Origin: Actinomyces provencensis
GTDB lineage: Bacteria; Actinomycetota; Actinomycetes; Actinomycetales; Actinomycetaceae
Length of the DNA stretch: 64,000 nt
Assembly: GCF_900155435.1 (NCBI RefSeq)
Contig: NZ_LT700212.1
Span: 2,664,099-2,728,098, forward strand
Direction of reading: 5' to 3'
Shown: in pieces, positions 53,457-63,061 of the stretch
Layout of the letters: each line of letters starts with the position of its first letter
Numbering within the stretch: position 1 is the first letter of the stretch
The notes under the pieces: generated by a model
The model's database searches: none
The model's input: the letters and a program-made list of their open reading frames with translations, nothing else
Told to the model about the DNA's origin: nothing
Made by a program: the position numbers and the translations under genes

Positions 53457-53760
53457 GAGGACTCCGGCTGACGGATGGTCCCGGCCGGACTTCACGGGAA
53501 GTCGCTGCCGAGATGGTCACCTGGAAGGTGCACGATGACGCCGAACAGCACAGGCCCCGCTACGAGCACGCCGATTCGCGCGTCACGGCCTCCGAGTACG
53601 ACGACGATCAACGGCGTTTCGGGTTGCCCTCGTCCCGGGGTCACCACCCTGGCACCCACTTGAGCGACCACACGTCTTTCTGTAGAGGCGCGACCGCGCA
53701 TTGTCGCGGCCGAGAGCGGCGACTTCCGGCCCACCTTGCGGGCACGGGAAGGAGTCGCTG
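53457..53760. other. Gap before the relaxase gene, candidate oriT region
   Basis: 304 bases without a supported gene, between the divergent methyltransferase and relaxase genes. It contains an inverted repeat CGCGAC (53689-53694) and GTCGCG (53703-53708) with an 8-base spacer, 53 bases before the relaxase start. Position and repeat suggest an origin of transfer; no nic consensus was identified. Confidence 0.4.
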
Positions 53761-56700
53761 GTGACGGTTTCGATGCGCGTGATGACCGCGGGCGATGGTT
53801 ACAAGTACCTGCTCCGCTCGGTCGCGGCCGGCGACGGTGATCGTTCGCTCTCGACTCCGTTGACGCGCTACTACGCCGAGGCGGGGAACCCGCCGGGGTT
53901 CTGGATCGGCCAGGGCCTCGCCGCCCTCGGAAACGGCGAACTGACGCCGGGCTCGCAGGTGTCGGAAGCACAACTCGAGCTGCTGATCGGGTCCGGTCGT
54001 GATCCGATCACCGGCGACCCACTCGGCAAGGCATACCCGACGTTCTCGCCGGTGGCCGAGCGGATCGAACGCCGCATCCAGGCCCTCAATGATGGTCTGG
54101 GGCCGGCGGCGCGGGCGGTCGAGACAGCACGGATCGAGGCTGAGGAAACTGAGCGCGGAACCCGGCGCGCGGTGGCAGGGTTCGACTTCACTTTCTCGGT
54201 GCCCAAGAGCGTGTCGGCGTTGTGGGCGGTCGCCGACGCCGGCACGCAGGCATTGATCGCGGACGCGCATCATGCGGCGGTTGCAGGGCTGGTTGCGTTC
54301 ATTGAAGGCGAGGTTGCAGTCACCCGCACCGGCGCGGACGGCCCCGAGGGCACGGTTGCACACGTCGATGTCCTCGGCGTGGCCGCAACCGCGTTCGACC
54401 ACTACGACTCCCGGGCGGGTGATCCGCAGTTGCACACCCATGTCGTCATCAGCAACAAGGTCAAGACCGCCCAGGACGGCAAGTGGCGCGCCCTGGCCGG
54501 CCGGCCGATGCACGCCGCGGTCGTCGCGGTCTCCGAGCTCTACAACGCCGCCCTGGCCGACCAGCTCACCCGCACCCTCGGCATCGAGTGGGAGAGCCGC
54601 GACCGGGGCCGGGACCGTAACCCCGCCTGGGAACTCGTCGGCGTCACCGAAGAACTGATCAGTGAGTTCTCCACCCGGTCACGGCACATCGAGGTCGAAA
54701 AGGACCGCCTCATCGCCGAGTACGTCGCCATGCACGGCAGGCAGCCATCCGCCCGGATCGTGTTGAAGCTCCGCGCCCAAGCGACCCTGGCAACGAGGCC
54801 CGAGAAGCACATCCACTCGCTCGCAGACCTGACCCGCCAATGGCGGGAACGCGCCGGCCGGGTGCTCGGGCAGGATGCGACCGGCTGGGCACGCGCCCTC
54901 ACCCATTACGCCGGCGAGGACGGGGAACGTCGTGTGTTGCGGGCCGACGATGTGCCGCTGGATGTTGTGCGCGAGGTCGGGCTGTCGGTGATGGCGGTCG
55001 TGAGTGAGAGGCGATCGACGTGGGCGCGCTGGAACCTGCACGCCGAAGCATCCCGGCAGTTGATGGGCTGGCGGTTCGCCTCGATGCTGGATCGGGAGGT
55101 GATCACCGGGCTCGTGGTCGATGCCGCCGAACACGCTTCACTCCGTCTGACTCCGCCCGAACTCGCGTCAAGCCCAGTGCAGCTCCGCCGGGCCGACGGC
55201 ACCTCACGATTCCGGCCGCACGCCTCGGTGCTGTTCTCATCCGAAGCCCTGCTCGTCGCCGAAGACCGACTCCTGTCCCGCGCCGATACTCTCGCCGGGC
55301 CGGTGGTGGGGTTGGAGACGGTTGAGCAGATCACCAGCCGCCCCGACCCGCGGGGCCGGATGCTCGGCGAGGATCAAGCCGCAGCCCTCGCGGCGATCGC
55401 CGTCTCTGGCCGCGCCCTCGACGTGCTGGTCGGCCCCGCCGGCGCAGGCAAGACCACCGCCATGTCAGTGTTGCGCCGCGCATGGGAGAAGGAACACGGC
55501 CCCGGCTCGGTCGTCGGGCTCGCGCCATCCGCCGTCGCGGCCCAGGTGCTTGCGGACGATCTGGGGATCGTCACGGAGAACACGGCGAAGTGGTGGCAGA
55601 ACCACCTCATGCACGGAACCACGTTCGAGGCGGGCCAGCTCGTCATCATCGACGAGGCATCCCTGGCCGGTACCGCCTCCCTCGACCGCATCACCGCCGA
55701 AGCCGAACAGGCCGGCGCCAAAGCCCTGCTAGTTGGTGACTGGGGGCAACTCCAATCGGTCGACGCCGGCGGCGCGTTCTCGATGCTTGTCCACGCCCGC
55801 GACGACACCCCCGAACTGCTCGACATCTACCGCTTCACCAACGAGTGGGAGAAGACCACCTCGCTCCAGCTCCGCCACGGCCGTCCCGAGGCGATCGACA
55901 CCCTCATCGACCACGACCGCATCACCAGCGGCGACCAAGAAGCCATGATCGACACCGCCTATGGGGCGTGGCGGCACGACCTCGCCGCCGGCCGGGCGTC
56001 GATCCTCGTCGCCGAGACCCACGAGACCGTCACCGCCCTCAACGCCCGCGCCCGAGCGGACCGGATCATCGACGGCACCGTGCACGGCACCCGAGAAGTC
56101 GGCCTGCATGGCGGCACCGCCGTGTCCGAGGGCGATCTGGTCATCACCCGCCACAACGACCGCCGCCTCCGCAACGGCCGATCCTGGGTCCGCAACGGCG
56201 ACCGCTGGACCGTCACCGGCGTCCACATGGACGGGTCGGTCAGCATCCGCCCGGTCGGCCGCCGGCTCCGTGGCGGGATCGTCCTGCCCGCCGACTACGT
56301 GGCCGAACACCTCGACCTCGGCTACGCCATCACCGCCCATAGAGCGCAAGGCGTGACCACCGACACCGCGCACGTCATCGCCACCGCGACCACGACGCGG
56401 GAGAACTTCTACGTATCCATGACCCGCGGCGCCGATGGGAACTTCGCCTATGTCGTTCTCGACCGGCCCGACGACAGCCACGGGGTGCCGCACCCCAGCG
56501 ACAACCCCGACGCCACAGCCAAGTCGGTGCTCTACGGCGTGATCCAGCACATCGGCGCCGAACTCTCCGCGCACGAGGCGATCAGCGCCGAACAGGACCG
56601 GTGGAGCAACATCGGCCAGCTCGCCGCCGAGTACGAAACCATCGCCCAAGCCGCCCAACACGACCGCTGGGCCACCCTCCTTGCCACCGCCGGGCTCACG

Positions 56701-57324
56701 AGTACACAGGTCGATGCCGTGCTCGACTCCGACGCCTACCCGGCCCTGTCGGCCGAACTCCGGCACGCCGAAGCCAACCACCACGACCTCGACACCCTGC
56801 TACCGCGCCTGATCGCCGCGCGAGGGCTGGGCGATGCCGACGACCTCGCTTCGGTGATCCACGCCCGCGTCGCCCGCACCACGGCCCGGCCCGCCGGGTC
56901 CGGCCGCACTCGCAGGCCACCGCGGCTCATCGCCGGCCTCATCCCCTACGCGGGAGGGCCGATGGCCGACGACATGCGCCAGGCTCTGGATGAGCGCCGT
57001 GAGCTGATCGAAGCCCGAGCCGACGCCGTACTCACGGGCGCGCTCACCGACAAGGTGCCGTGGACGAGCCAGCTCGGTCCGGTGCCGAAGGACGCGAAGC
57101 AGCGGGCGGCATGGCGGCGAGCGGCTGTCATCGTCGCGGCGTACCGGGACCGGTACCAGATCACCGACGACCGAACCCCACTCGGCCCGGCACCGCAGAG
57201 CACCCGGCAGAAGATCGACCGTGCCCGTGCCGAGGCCGCGCTAAGGGAGTTCAACGCCGGCATGTCGTCGCCGGAGACTGGGCGCCCGGTGGTGCAGGCC
57301 GTGAATCGCGGTCCTCGTCTCTGA
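53761..57324 (+). CDS. MobF-family relaxase-helicase (TraA/TrwC-like)
   Basis: A 1187-residue enzyme that nicks at oriT and unwinds the strand for transfer. N-terminal catalytic tyrosines are in TRYYAEAG (about 38-43). The three metal histidines are in FDHYDSRAGDPQLHTHVV. The helicase domain has Walker A VGPAGAGKTTAM (about 557-568) and Walker B IIDEASLAG, then GYAITAHRAQG and TRGADGN. GTG 53761 follows GGAAGGAG by 5-6 bases. It is the only transfer gene on the plus strand and faces away from the coupling module. Confidence 0.93.
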   Translation: MTVSMRVMTAGDGYKYLLRSVAAGDGDRSLSTPLTRYYAEAGNPPGFWIGQGLAALGNGELTPGSQVSEAQLELLIGSGRDPITGDPLGKAYPTFSPVAERIERRIQALNDGLGPAARAVETARIEAEETERGTRRAVAGFDFTFSVPKSVSALWAVADAGTQALIADAHHAAVAGLVAFIEGEVAVTRTGADGPEGTVAHVDVLGVAATAFDHYDSRAGDPQLHTHVVISNKVKTAQDGKWRALAGRPMHAAVVAVSELYNAALADQLTRTLGIEWESRDRGRDRNPAWELVGVTEELISEFSTRSRHIEVEKDRLIAEYVAMHGRQPSARIVLKLRAQATLATRPEKHIHSLADLTRQWRERAGRVLGQDATGWARALTHYAGEDGERRVLRADDVPLDVVREVGLSVMAVVSERRSTWARWNLHAEASRQLMGWRFASMLDREVITGLVVDAAEHASLRLTPPELASSPVQLRRADGTSRFRPHASVLFSSEALLVAEDRLLSRADTLAGPVVGLETVEQITSRPDPRGRMLGEDQAAALAAIAVSGRALDVLVGPAGAGKTTAMSVLRRAWEKEHGPGSVVGLAPSAVAAQVLADDLGIVTENTAKWWQNHLMHGTTFEAGQLVIIDEASLAGTASLDRITAEAEQAGAKALLVGDWGQLQSVDAGGAFSMLVHARDDTPELLDIYRFTNEWEKTTSLQLRHGRPEAIDTLIDHDRITSGDQEAMIDTAYGAWRHDLAAGRASILVAETHETVTALNARARADRIIDGTVHGTREVGLHGGTAVSEGDLVITRHNDRRLRNGRSWVRNGDRWTVTGVHMDGSVSIRPVGRRLRGGIVLPADYVAEHLDLGYAITAHRAQGVTTDTAHVIATATTTRENFYVSMTRGADGNFAYVVLDRPDDSHGVPHPSDNPDATAKSVLYGVIQHIGAELSAHEAISAEQDRWSNIGQLAAEYETIAQAAQHDRWATLLATAGLTSTQVDAVLDSDAYPALSAELRHAEANHHDLDTLLPRLIAARGLGDADDLASVIHARVARTTARPAGSGRTRRPPRLIAGLIPYAGGPMADDMRQALDERRELIEARADAVLTGALTDKVPWTSQLGPVPKDAKQRAAWRRAAVIVAAYRDRYQITDDRTPLGPAPQSTRQKIDRARAEAALREFNAGMSSPETGRPVVQAVNRGPRL

Positions 57325-57390
57325 ACGCTGTCGGTCGGGTCTGCGATCCTTGATGTAGAGCATTCGGTCGCTGAGAGACGAGGTGGGAAG

Positions 57391-58053
57391 GTGGCGCAGT
57401 CGGAGCAAGCGCGCGAGGTCGCGCGACGCCTCGGCGTGGTCAGTCATCCCACTCTCGACCAACTGGCCGAAGCCGTGGCGCTCTTTGCTCCGTTGGGTTG
57501 GGCGATGTGCGGACGCTGGCATATGGAAGGCACATTGCGCGTGCTCCGACAAGCCGGGAACGGTGCCACGGACGACGAGCTGGACGAAGCGATCACTGAT
57601 GTGTGGAACAACGAGAACGCGACCTTGCTGAAACACGCCGCCGCGCCGATGCGCCGATGGTCGAACTCTCACTACCCGTTCAAGCAACTTGTCTGGAATC
57701 GCGTCAGTCTCATCGAGAAGGCCATCGAGCATCACTTCGCAGGCGCCTACGAAGCATCGACCCCGATCATCCTGGCTCAGATCGACGGCATGAGTCGGGA
57801 CCTCACCGGCCAGTCCTTCTTCTCCAAAGGAAGCAACGACCCATACCTGGACGACGAGACGATCGCCGGCATGGAAACCAACCTCCCGGTGGTACGCGCC
57901 CTCTTCTCAGAAGACGTAAGGCCAACCGGCGACTACGGCAAGGTCTCGCGACACGGCGTGCTCCACGGCCGAGACCTCGGCTACGCGACCCGCGTGAACT
58001 CCACCAAGACAATCGTCCTCATCGCCGCCCTCGCCGAATACCTCCCCAAGATC
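57391..58053 (+). pseudogene. Unknown ICE gene, 5' part cut by ISL3 (HEPN-like motif)
   Basis: 221 codons from GTG 57391 (MAQSEQAREVARRLG start) to the ISL3 target duplication. The segment SRHGVLHGRDLGYATRVNSTK contains RHGVLH, an R-x4-H pattern like the catalytic core of HEPN ribonucleases; helices on both sides fit that fold. The rest (HYPFKQLVWNRVSLIEKAIEHHFAGAYEASTPIILAQIDG) looks helical. The full gene is 376 residues when joined to 59499-59966. The HEPN idea is an inference from one motif; the gene is broken as it stands, with a hybrid tail read into the IS. Confidence 0.65.
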
Positions 58054-59490
58054 GGCGCTCCTGACGCATCTGTGGGTGTGTGTGCGCGTCGGAGTGGGTC
58101 GCACGCCGCTTCCTGCATAGGTTCTGAGCTGTTCGAAGGCAACAGGACCGATGGTCAGGAGAAGCGGCGTGCGTGATGTCAGCATATGGCGGGTTCTGCT
58201 CGGGATCGACAAGGCGGTGATTGAGCGGGTTGAGTTCGATGAGGACGCCGGCTCGCTGATCGCGCATGTGCGGCCTCGCTCGCGTGAGCGTGGTCGCTGT
58301 GGTGTGTGTCGGCGGCGCAGCCCGGGCTACGATCCTGGTCCCGGCAGGCGCCGGTGGCGGAGCCTGGATCTGGGCTGGATCCAGGCGTTCGTGGAGGCGG
58401 AGTGTCCACGGGTGCGGTGCCGGGACCACGGCGTCGTGGTCTCCCACGTGCCCTGGGCTCGCCACGGTGCCGGTCATACCCGGGTCTTTGATGATCAGGT
58501 CGCGTGGTTGGCCACTCGCTCCTCGAAGACGACCGTGGTGGAGTTGATGAGGATCGCGTGGCGCACGGTCGGGGCGATCATCTCCCGGGTATGGGCCGAC
58601 GCCGAGGGGAAGCAGGACAGGTTCGAGGGGCTCAGGCGCATCGGGATCGACGAGATCAGTTTCAAGTTGGGCCACAAGTACCTGATGGTTGTCGTCGACC
58701 ACGACACCCGCCAGCTGGTGTGGGCTGGTGAGGGGCGGGACAAGAAGGCGGTGGGTGAGTTCTTCGATCTCCTCGGTGAGGATCGTTGCCAGTTGATCAC
58801 GCACGTGTCCGCTGATGGGGCGGACTTCATTGACTCCATCGTCGCGCAACGCTGCCCCAACGCGGTGCGTGTGGCGGACCCGTTCCACGTGGTCAAGTGG
58901 GCCACCGAGGCACTGGACGAGGTCCGGCGCCAGTCCTGGAACCAGGCCCGAGCCCAGGCCAGGAGCGAACCCCAGCGCAGCATCGGACGCCCCCGCAAGG
59001 ATGCCCCGCCACGGCCGGCCTGTGAGCGGGCGAAGGCCTTGAAGGGCGCCCGGTACTCGTTGTGGAAGAACCCGGAGAACTTGACCGAGAACCAGCAGGT
59101 CAAGCTGGAGTGGATCGCGAAGACCGACCCGAGGCTGCATCGCGCCTACCTGCTCAAGGAGGGCTTACGTGTGGTGTTCCAGCTTCCCTACGACGCCGCC
59201 GTGGACGCGCTGGAGAAGTGGCTGAGCTGGGCGCGACGCTGCCAGATCCCCGCGTTCGTGAAACTGTCCAAGACCATCGTCAAACACCGAGACCGGATCC
59301 TCGCCGCGATCAAACACAACCTCTCCAACGGGCTCATCGAGTCCACCAACACCAAGATCCGCCTCATCACCCGCGTCGCATTCGGCTTCCACACAGCCCA
59401 GCCCCTCATCGCCATGGCCATGCTCACCCTCGGAGGCCACCGCCCCACCCTCCCAGGCCGCCAATGACCCACACAAGAGTCAGGAGCGCC
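58054..59490 (+). mobile_element. ISL3-family insertion sequence, with 8-bp target duplication
   Basis: A 1437-bp element. The left end GGCGCTCCTGACGCATCTGT and the right end (complement) GGCGCTCCTGACTCTTGTGT are matching terminal repeats. CCAAGATC is duplicated exactly at 58046-58053 and 59491-59498. One transposase gene fills it. Confidence 0.96.
58169..59467 (+). CDS. ISL3-family transposase
   Basis: A 432-residue transposase (GTG 58169; ATG 58151 is possible, but AGGAG at 58156-58160 fits 58169). The N-terminal zinc ribbon is CGVCRRRSPGYD with later CPRVRCRDHG; the DDE-type core has GIDEISFKLGHKYLMVVVD, VSADGA and the Glu in NGLIESTNTKIR. It appears complete. Confidence 0.95.
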   Translation: MRDVSIWRVLLGIDKAVIERVEFDEDAGSLIAHVRPRSRERGRCGVCRRRSPGYDPGPGRRRWRSLDLGWIQAFVEAECPRVRCRDHGVVVSHVPWARHGAGHTRVFDDQVAWLATRSSKTTVVELMRIAWRTVGAIISRVWADAEGKQDRFEGLRRIGIDEISFKLGHKYLMVVVDHDTRQLVWAGEGRDKKAVGEFFDLLGEDRCQLITHVSADGADFIDSIVAQRCPNAVRVADPFHVVKWATEALDEVRRQSWNQARAQARSEPQRSIGRPRKDAPPRPACERAKALKGARYSLWKNPENLTENQQVKLEWIAKTDPRLHRAYLLKEGLRVVFQLPYDAAVDALEKWLSWARRCQIPAFVKLSKTIVKHRDRILAAIKHNLSNGLIESTNTKIRLITRVAFGFHTAQPLIAMAMLTLGGHRPTLPGRQ

Positions 59491-59498
59491 CCAAGATC

Positions 59499-59966
59499 GC
59501 CGACGACGCCGGCGCCCAACTCAGACGCGAACACGAAGACACCGTTGCCGGCTCCACCGACCTCGATGAACGCGGGCGACTCGTAGACGACCGCCACGTT
59601 CCAGAACTGCTGAACTTCGCCTACGACCTCGACACCGAATACCTCAACGCCGTCCTCCTGAAGCCTGCACCGTTCGACGCCCACGGACAGGTGGCAGCGG
59701 TCGCGCGCAAACACGGGCTCGACCCGGAAGCGTTCACGCTTGACGAAGATCAGACCGGCTGGCGCTGGCACTACACAATCCCAGCCGGTCAGACCCTCGG
59801 CTATGCAGCACGTCCAAGCACCAGCAGCGAGCGACGCCATCCCGACGTGTGGCGATGGGACGACCCCACCACACCAGACACGTTCCCGTGGAACGACTCA
59901 ACGGGTTGGCGCTCCGACGATGACTTCCCACGATCCCCGAACTGGGAACCCAAACTCGTCATGTAG
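59499..59966 (+). pseudogene. Unknown ICE gene, 3' part cut by ISL3
   Basis: 155 codons plus TAG continue the frame of 57391-58053 exactly after the target duplication (PKI-ADDAGAQLRREHED). It contains a Pro/Trp-rich end (WHYTIPAGQTLGYAARPSTS and NWEPKLVM). No domain is recognised. Confidence 0.65.
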
Positions 59967-59980
59967 CTATCGTCAGCTCG

Positions 59981-60985
59981 TTAGATCGAGTGCCCAGACC
60001 CGTCCGGCGCAGAGCGATAGCCGCCGAAGCCGTGTCCGGCAGCGGATCGCGTCAGGTTCTTGCCGGTTGGCTCAGCGCCGTCGAGCAGTGCGATGACATC
60101 GCTGGCCTGAGTGACGACGGACGCGGCCCCTTGCTTGATGAGCTCGTTCGGGCCGTTGCTGACGGCACTGGTCACGGGGCCAGGCACCGCGCCGACACGT
60201 CGGCCGAGGCCGAGCGCGTTGAGCACGGTCGTGAGCGACCCAGACCGTACGCCTGCCTCCGGGATCACGACGCCGCCTGAGAGTGCTGCCATCAAGCGGT
60301 TTCGCGCGATGAACCTGTCCCGGCTGGGCACAGCACCTGGCGGGAGTTCACTCACGAGCAGGCCGGTGTCACCGATCCGATCCAGCAGTTCGGTGTGCGC
60401 GGCCGGATAGCGGCGATCCACGCCAGTTGCCAACACGACGATCGTCTGACCGCCGGCGGCGAGCACGCTCCGGTGCGCCGCACTGTCGATGCCGTAAGCG
60501 CCTCCGGCGATGACCACCCGTTCCTCATCGGCCAGACCCGTCGCCAGTTCGTTGGTGACGTGTTCACCGTAGTGGGTGGACGCGCGAGCGCCCGTGATTG
60601 TGACCCGATCACTCAGCGCCGTCGCCAAGAACGACGATGCGCCCCGCGTCCACAGCACATACGGGGCGCGGTCGCCCAGCTCGTCCAGCCCGGCGGGCCA
60701 CTCCCGATCCGCCGGAATCAGCGTGCCGAACCCGTACTGCTCGGCCTCGGTCACCCGCTCCATCAAGTCGGGCGCGATCCGGGCCCGCAGGCGCTCGCGC
60801 CACAACAGCACGTCCGCGCGGCCCAGCCCCGTCACGTCGTGATCGGACTCGACCAGGCTCAGCGTCGCAACGCCGCCGTGGCGACCCAAGACGTATCCAG
60901 TCGTCGTGTCATCCGGCTCAGCGATCATCGACAGCACGATCCGCGCCATCCGCTCACCCTGCACCTGCTCCGCCAGCGTCGCCAT
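59981..60985 (-). CDS. DprA-like DNA-processing protein of the ICE
   Basis: A 334-residue protein. The Rossmann-type DprA core is clear: ITGARASTHYGEHVTNELA, VVIAGGAYGIDSAAHRSVLAAGGQTIVVLATGVDRRYP and RFIARNRLMAALSGGVVIPEAGVRSGSL. DprA protects incoming single strands and loads RecA. This copy has a divergent GARAS loop (housekeeping DprA has GSR). It may help the ICE establish in recipients. ATG 60985 has GGAAGGAC upstream, and a GGTGCACC motif lies 35 bases upstream. Confidence 0.8.
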   Translation of the reverse strand: MATLAEQVQGERMARIVLSMIAEPDDTTTGYVLGRHGGVATLSLVESDHDVTGLGRADVLLWRERLRARIAPDLMERVTEAEQYGFGTLIPADREWPAGLDELGDRAPYVLWTRGASSFLATALSDRVTITGARASTHYGEHVTNELATGLADEERVVIAGGAYGIDSAAHRSVLAAGGQTIVVLATGVDRRYPAAHTELLDRIGDTGLLVSELPPGAVPSRDRFIARNRLMAALSGGVVIPEAGVRSGSLTTVLNALGLGRRVGAVPGPVTSAVSNGPNELIKQGAASVVTQASDVIALLDGAEPTGKNLTRSAAGHGFGGYRSAPDGSGHSI

Positions 60986-61187
60986 GATCGGTGTCCTTCC
61001 ACTCCACGGTCACCGACGAGGTGCACCCCCGGGCGCCACCGCGAGGGGTTCCCAACGTCGCAGCTCAGACGTAGAGTTGAAGGTGAGGCGGCTTTCTCCT
61101 TCACAGTGGGCCGTTCGCGGCAGGCCTTCGGGCCACTCTTCAACGCACCGTCTCGCAGAGACACCTTGCGTAGAAGAGGAGCATCCG

Positions 61188-61550
61188 ATGATCCGCCTAC
61201 TGATGATCGCCAGCATCCATATCCGCGACTTCATGCGTCGCTTCATGCCGAGCAACATCTTGCTCGACCTCATCCGTACCCGCCGCGGCCTCAAGTGGGG
61301 CGTCCCAGCCATGCTGCTGGCGATCCCGTACTTCGGCGTCGCCTACTGGTGCACCACGATCATCGGCAACGGTGGCCCCGGTTGGCTCAACCTCGTCGTC
61401 CTGATCTGCGTGTGGAGCGGCTTGAAGATGCTGTGGATCGGCCCCGTTAGCCTGCTCCACCTACTCCGAGCCAGGACCAGCGATCGCCGTGCGCGCCGCG
61501 AGGACACTCGTCGCAACCACGAAGAGCCCGTGCAGACCGGGGTCATGTGA
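61188..61550 (+). CDS. Small ICE membrane protein
   Basis: A 120-residue protein with a short amphipathic start (MIRLLMIASIHIRDFMRRF) and two hydrophobic segments (about 41-60 and 67-90, including GVPAMLLAIPYFGVAYW and LNLVVLICVWSGLKMLWI). The C-terminus is Arg-rich. ATG 61188 has GAGGAG 5 bases upstream. It overlaps the next gene by 4 bases. Similar small proteins occur in actinobacterial ICEs; the function is unknown. Confidence 0.7.
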   Translation: MIRLLMIASIHIRDFMRRFMPSNILLDLIRTRRGLKWGVPAMLLAIPYFGVAYWCTTIIGNGGPGWLNLVVLICVWSGLKMLWIGPVSLLHLLRARTSDRRARREDTRRNHEEPVQTGVM

Positions 61551-61765
61551 TGGGCCGGTACGTGAAGAAGACCACGCGGCGCCGCCGGGAGGATCGGAAC
61601 CTCTCTGTCCGGGCAGAGCACCGCTACCCACCGGATGTGGACAAGCTCTGCCAACTGCTCATCAGGTTCACGCTGCAGGACATGGGGGAATCGCGAGCCT
61701 GGCAGCGCCGCGAAGAGATTGCCGGAACTCGCAAGTTTCAGCCCAGCGGCACCAAGGGCGCGTGA
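61547..61765 (+). CDS. Small basic ICE protein
   Basis: A 72-residue basic protein (KKTTRRRREDRNLSVRAEHRYPPDVDKLCQLLIRFT). Its ATG is coupled to the upstream gene by ATGA overlap. No family is recognised, though it shares the PDVDKL/LLI pattern with the 66-residue protein at 26599-26799 (PDLHKLAQLLI). Confidence 0.6.
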   Translation: MMGRYVKKTTRRRREDRNLSVRAEHRYPPDVDKLCQLLIRFTLQDMGESRAWQRREEIAGTRKFQPSGTKGA

Positions 61766-61783
61766 CTTTGCGCCGCGTCTTGT

Positions 61784-63031
61784 CTACGAGTCTCGATCCG
61801 GCGGCTGAATCATCCTCACGTTCGAGACGCCACCTTGGTTGATGCAGTCTTGGGCGAGGTCGTGAACATGCCAGTAGAAGTCAAGAGCTGGTTCCGCCGC
61901 GTTCACGGTCGTTTCCACGGCTGTGTAGTGATGCAGCGGCGTTGATACGCCGTCGTACATGAATCCGTGATTGTCGGTCGTCAGGATCATCAGCGGTTCG
62001 TTGCCGGTCCAGTCGATGCCGACACGCAGGTCGTACTCGTCGTTCCCGGTGGCTTCGGCAGTGGCGCGGATCAGTCCCATGAAGTCGGCGATGGCGCATT
62101 CGATTGCGGCCGACTGAATCTGTGAACCCTCGAAGTAGCCGTCGCTACTCATGCGATGCCCGCCGACCGCGGCTGCCAGTGTGACCGAGCCGTCGTGGTG
62201 GATGCTCAGCCACGCCTCCTTCCACGTCGAGCGGTCACCAGTCGCCGTGTTGACCGCAACCCAGCGCCTCAAGCCCGGGCGAGGGTTGTGCCTGTCCACG
62301 CTCTCCAGCGGGTGAATCCCTCCTCGACCGGCGTAGGTCAGGGCAAGCCCCTCTGTCTGGGACAGCACCTCCCGGGCCTGATCGCGAGTGAGCCGATCCC
62401 GGAAGCGCGGCACGCGCGGATGAGCAGCAGCGATCAACCAGGCTCGCTTGTCGGTGTCGCGGCCTCTGGCTGTCTCGGTGAACAAGTTGTCCAGCGCCTC
62501 AGTAGCGTGCCGACGTTCATCGAACCGCGCCCGGTACATTGCCTCGATCTGTCGTTCCTTCATCCACACGGTGTCTGAGTCGTTGCGGATGGGCGCGCCG
62601 AAGAAGTCGTTGCGGTAGATCAGGTGCGGGCCGTCGATGCTTGCTGGAACCTCCACGACGACTGCACGCTTGGCGCCATCGCCGAGCCGGTAGACATTCA
62701 GCCCGAACACGGGCGGAGAGATGGCGGTGATCGCGGCGCTGCGCAAGGTTCGCTCGTAGGCTTCGTCGCACTCGCCAACATCGACACGCCCAGTTGCTGC
62801 CTTCTGCGACTCGCGCACACCGAAGACGATCACGCCGCCACCGCTGTTGGCCATCGCTGCGACATCTTTGGGGAAGTCCGTCTGCGACAGCCCCTTGGCC
62901 GGCGGCAACTCAGACTTCCAATCCAAGTCGCTCGTCTCCACCGCACCGACGCCCACGGCCGCGTCCAGCAGCGCATCGGTCAGCGGTCCAGGTCCAGCCC
63001 CGGCGGCGCGGTGAAGTGCAGTGAAGTTCAT
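61784..63031 (-). CDS. AlbA_2 (Schlafen-type) DNA-binding domain protein
   Basis: A 415-residue protein. Residues about 35-130 form an AlbA_2/SLFN-like domain (ETSDLDWKSELPPAKGLSQ, FPKDVAAMANSGGGVIVFGV, VEVPASIDGPHLI), often seen in nucleic-acid-binding stress or defence proteins. The C-terminal 230 residues are unassigned. ATG 63031 is chosen; GTG 63061, touching the upstream stop, is possible and would be a coupled start. The conserved E-x-DWK of the AlbA_2 fold is present. Confidence 0.75.
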   Translation of the reverse strand: MNFTALHRAAGAGPGPLTDALLDAAVGVGAVETSDLDWKSELPPAKGLSQTDFPKDVAAMANSGGGVIVFGVRESQKAATGRVDVGECDEAYERTLRSAAITAISPPVFGLNVYRLGDGAKRAVVVEVPASIDGPHLIYRNDFFGAPIRNDSDTVWMKERQIEAMYRARFDERRHATEALDNLFTETARGRDTDKRAWLIAAAHPRVPRFRDRLTRDQAREVLSQTEGLALTYAGRGGIHPLESVDRHNPRPGLRRWVAVNTATGDRSTWKEAWLSIHHDGSVTLAAAVGGHRMSSDGYFEGSQIQSAAIECAIADFMGLIRATAEATGNDEYDLRVGIDWTGNEPLMILTTDNHGFMYDGVSTPLHHYTAVETTVNAAEPALDFYWHVHDLAQDCINQGGVSNVRMIQPPDRDS

Positions 63032-63061
63032 GCCTTCAAGGATATGGAGCATGTCGGACAC

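Noticed and set aside
57603-58064. A plus-strand 153-residue frame within the HEPN-like gene
   Set aside because: Arg/Pro-rich shadow of the gene at 57391, which is validated by its exact continuation after the ISL3 copy.
58019-59140. A 373-residue minus-strand frame across the ISL3 copy
   Set aside because: It is antisense to the ISL3 transposase, which has all family motifs on the plus strand.
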